22,558 nucleotides of DNA from LMUY01 sp964242215 (GTDB taxonomy: Bacteria > Pseudomonadota > Alphaproteobacteria > Acetobacterales > Acetobacteraceae). How positions within the stretch are numbered: position 1 is the stretch's first letter; every line of letters starts with the position of its first letter. Below, piece by piece: positions 22,014 to 22,558 of this stretch. The position numbers and the translations under genes were made by a program. The DNA lies in NCBI GenBank assembly GCA_964242215.1, contig CAXTCJ010000094.1:1-22558 (forward strand), given 5' to 3'. Under the pieces are notes generated by a model. That model had not been told where the DNA came from and ran no database searches. It was given only the letters and a program-made list of their open reading frames with translations.

Positions 22014-22558
22014 ATGAAGCGAAGTGTTGCCCCGGTCTGCCGATGGCAGAGTTTGGCCGCCTGCGTGCCGATGCTGCTGCTGGCTGGTGCCGCCCTGGCC
22101 CAGCCGGCCGTGCCTGGCTCCGCTCCCGCGACTGCCGCCGCTCCGGCCGCGGCCGAGGCGATCGCCAAGATCGACACCGGTGACACCGCCTGGATGCTGA
22201 CCAGCACCGCGCTGGTGCTGATGATGACGGTGCCCGGCCTGGCGCTGTTCTACGCCGGCATGGTGCGCAAGAAGAACGTGCTCGCCACCCTGATGCAGTC
22301 GTTCGCGATCTGCTGCCTGATCACCGTGGTCTGGATGGTCGCCGGCTACAGCCTGACCTTTACCAACGGCACCGGTGTCACGGCGCCGTTCATCGGCGAC
22401 CTGTCGCGCTTCTTCCTCAACGGCATCGGCGAGCACATTGCCAAGGGCGTCGACACCCCGTTCGTGCTCGGCGCCGGCAGCGACAACGCGACCACGTACA
22501 CGATCCCCGAGAGCGTGTACATGATGTACCAGATGACCTTCGCGATCATCACCCCGGC
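22014..22558 (+). CDS. amtB: Ammonium transporter AmtB, N-terminal part
   Basis: This frame stays open to the window edge (181 complete codons). A signal peptide of about 30 residues ends GAALAQPA and is followed by an Ala/Pro-rich linker. Then DTAWMLTSTALVLMMTVPGLALFYAGMVRKKN gives the first Amt helices, and MYQMTFAIITP is the conserved start of the helix carrying ammonium-site residues. AmtB trimers conduct ammonia through the inner membrane and are blocked by GlnK. ATG 22014 has GAAGGA 10 bp upstream; an in-frame ATG at 21996 overlaps the glnK stop and is the alternative. The C-terminal two thirds lie outside the window. Confidence 0.93.
   Translation, partial: MKRSVAPVCRWQSLAACVPMLLLAGAALAQPAVPGSAPATAAAPAAAEAIAKIDTGDTAWMLTSTALVLMMTVPGLALFYAGMVRKKNVLATLMQSFAICCLITVVWMVAGYSLTFTNGTGVTAPFIGDLSRFFLNGIGEHIAKGVDTPFVLGAGSDNATTYTIPESVYMMYQMTFAIITP

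Overview
The window is high-GC, densely packed bacterial chromosome. The gene set points to an alphaproteobacterium, most likely in the Acetobacteraceae or close to it: a fused shikimate kinase/3-dehydroquinate synthase next to a small membrane protein and xerD, an HpnN-type hopanoid transporter, a C30-type carotenoid operon, a glnK-amtB pair and alphaproteobacterial-style palindromic intergenic repeats. The assignment is inferred from gene content only; there is no rRNA or other marker here. I see no phage, insertion sequence, CRISPR array, tRNA or rRNA.

Layout: (1) 1-4091, housekeeping: the 3' end of wrbA, an inverted pair of GC-rich palindromic repeats, mscL, the aroKB fusion on the minus strand, then a 47-residue membrane protein, xerD and a MaoC-type hydratase on the plus strand. 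(2) 4111-5644: a minus-strand gene for an Ala/Gly/Ser/Thr-rich, arginine-free surface-type protein with its own terminator, followed by about 500 bp of AT-richer non-coding DNA. (3) 5645-8417: a plus-strand SDR oxidoreductase converging on a minus-strand operon of a zinc alcohol dehydrogenase and a second SDR. (4) 8570-12479, plus strand: hpnN, mmsB (3-hydroxyisobutyrate dehydrogenase) and a secreted Gly/Tyr-rich low-complexity protein. (5) 12537-14344, minus strand: a MOSC protein downstream of an M20 metallopeptidase. (6) 14485-19930: a five-gene plus-strand operon in which every junction overlaps: two CrtI/CrtN-type carotenoid desaturase/oxidase genes, a PlsC-type acyltransferase, a CrtQ-like glycosyltransferase and a secreted DUF2141 protein. 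(7) 19931-20310: an inverted pair of palindromic repeats and a 100-N scaffold gap flanked by identical 55-bp ends. (8) 20282-22558: a UbiH-type monooxygenase (minus), then glnK and the start of amtB (plus) behind a possible sigma-54 promoter.

How the genes fit together: the five-gene operon reads as a staphyloxanthin-like route (desaturation, terminal oxidation, glycosylation, acylation) to a polar, membrane-anchored carotenoid. It contains no squalene/phytoene synthase, so the C30 precursor would have to come from genes elsewhere, plausibly the same HpnCDE squalene route that feeds hopanoids. The hopanoid transporter gene hpnN lies 3.4 kb upstream. The N gap is most likely artificial: its two flanks are copies of the same 55 bases, so the real contigs probably overlap directly.
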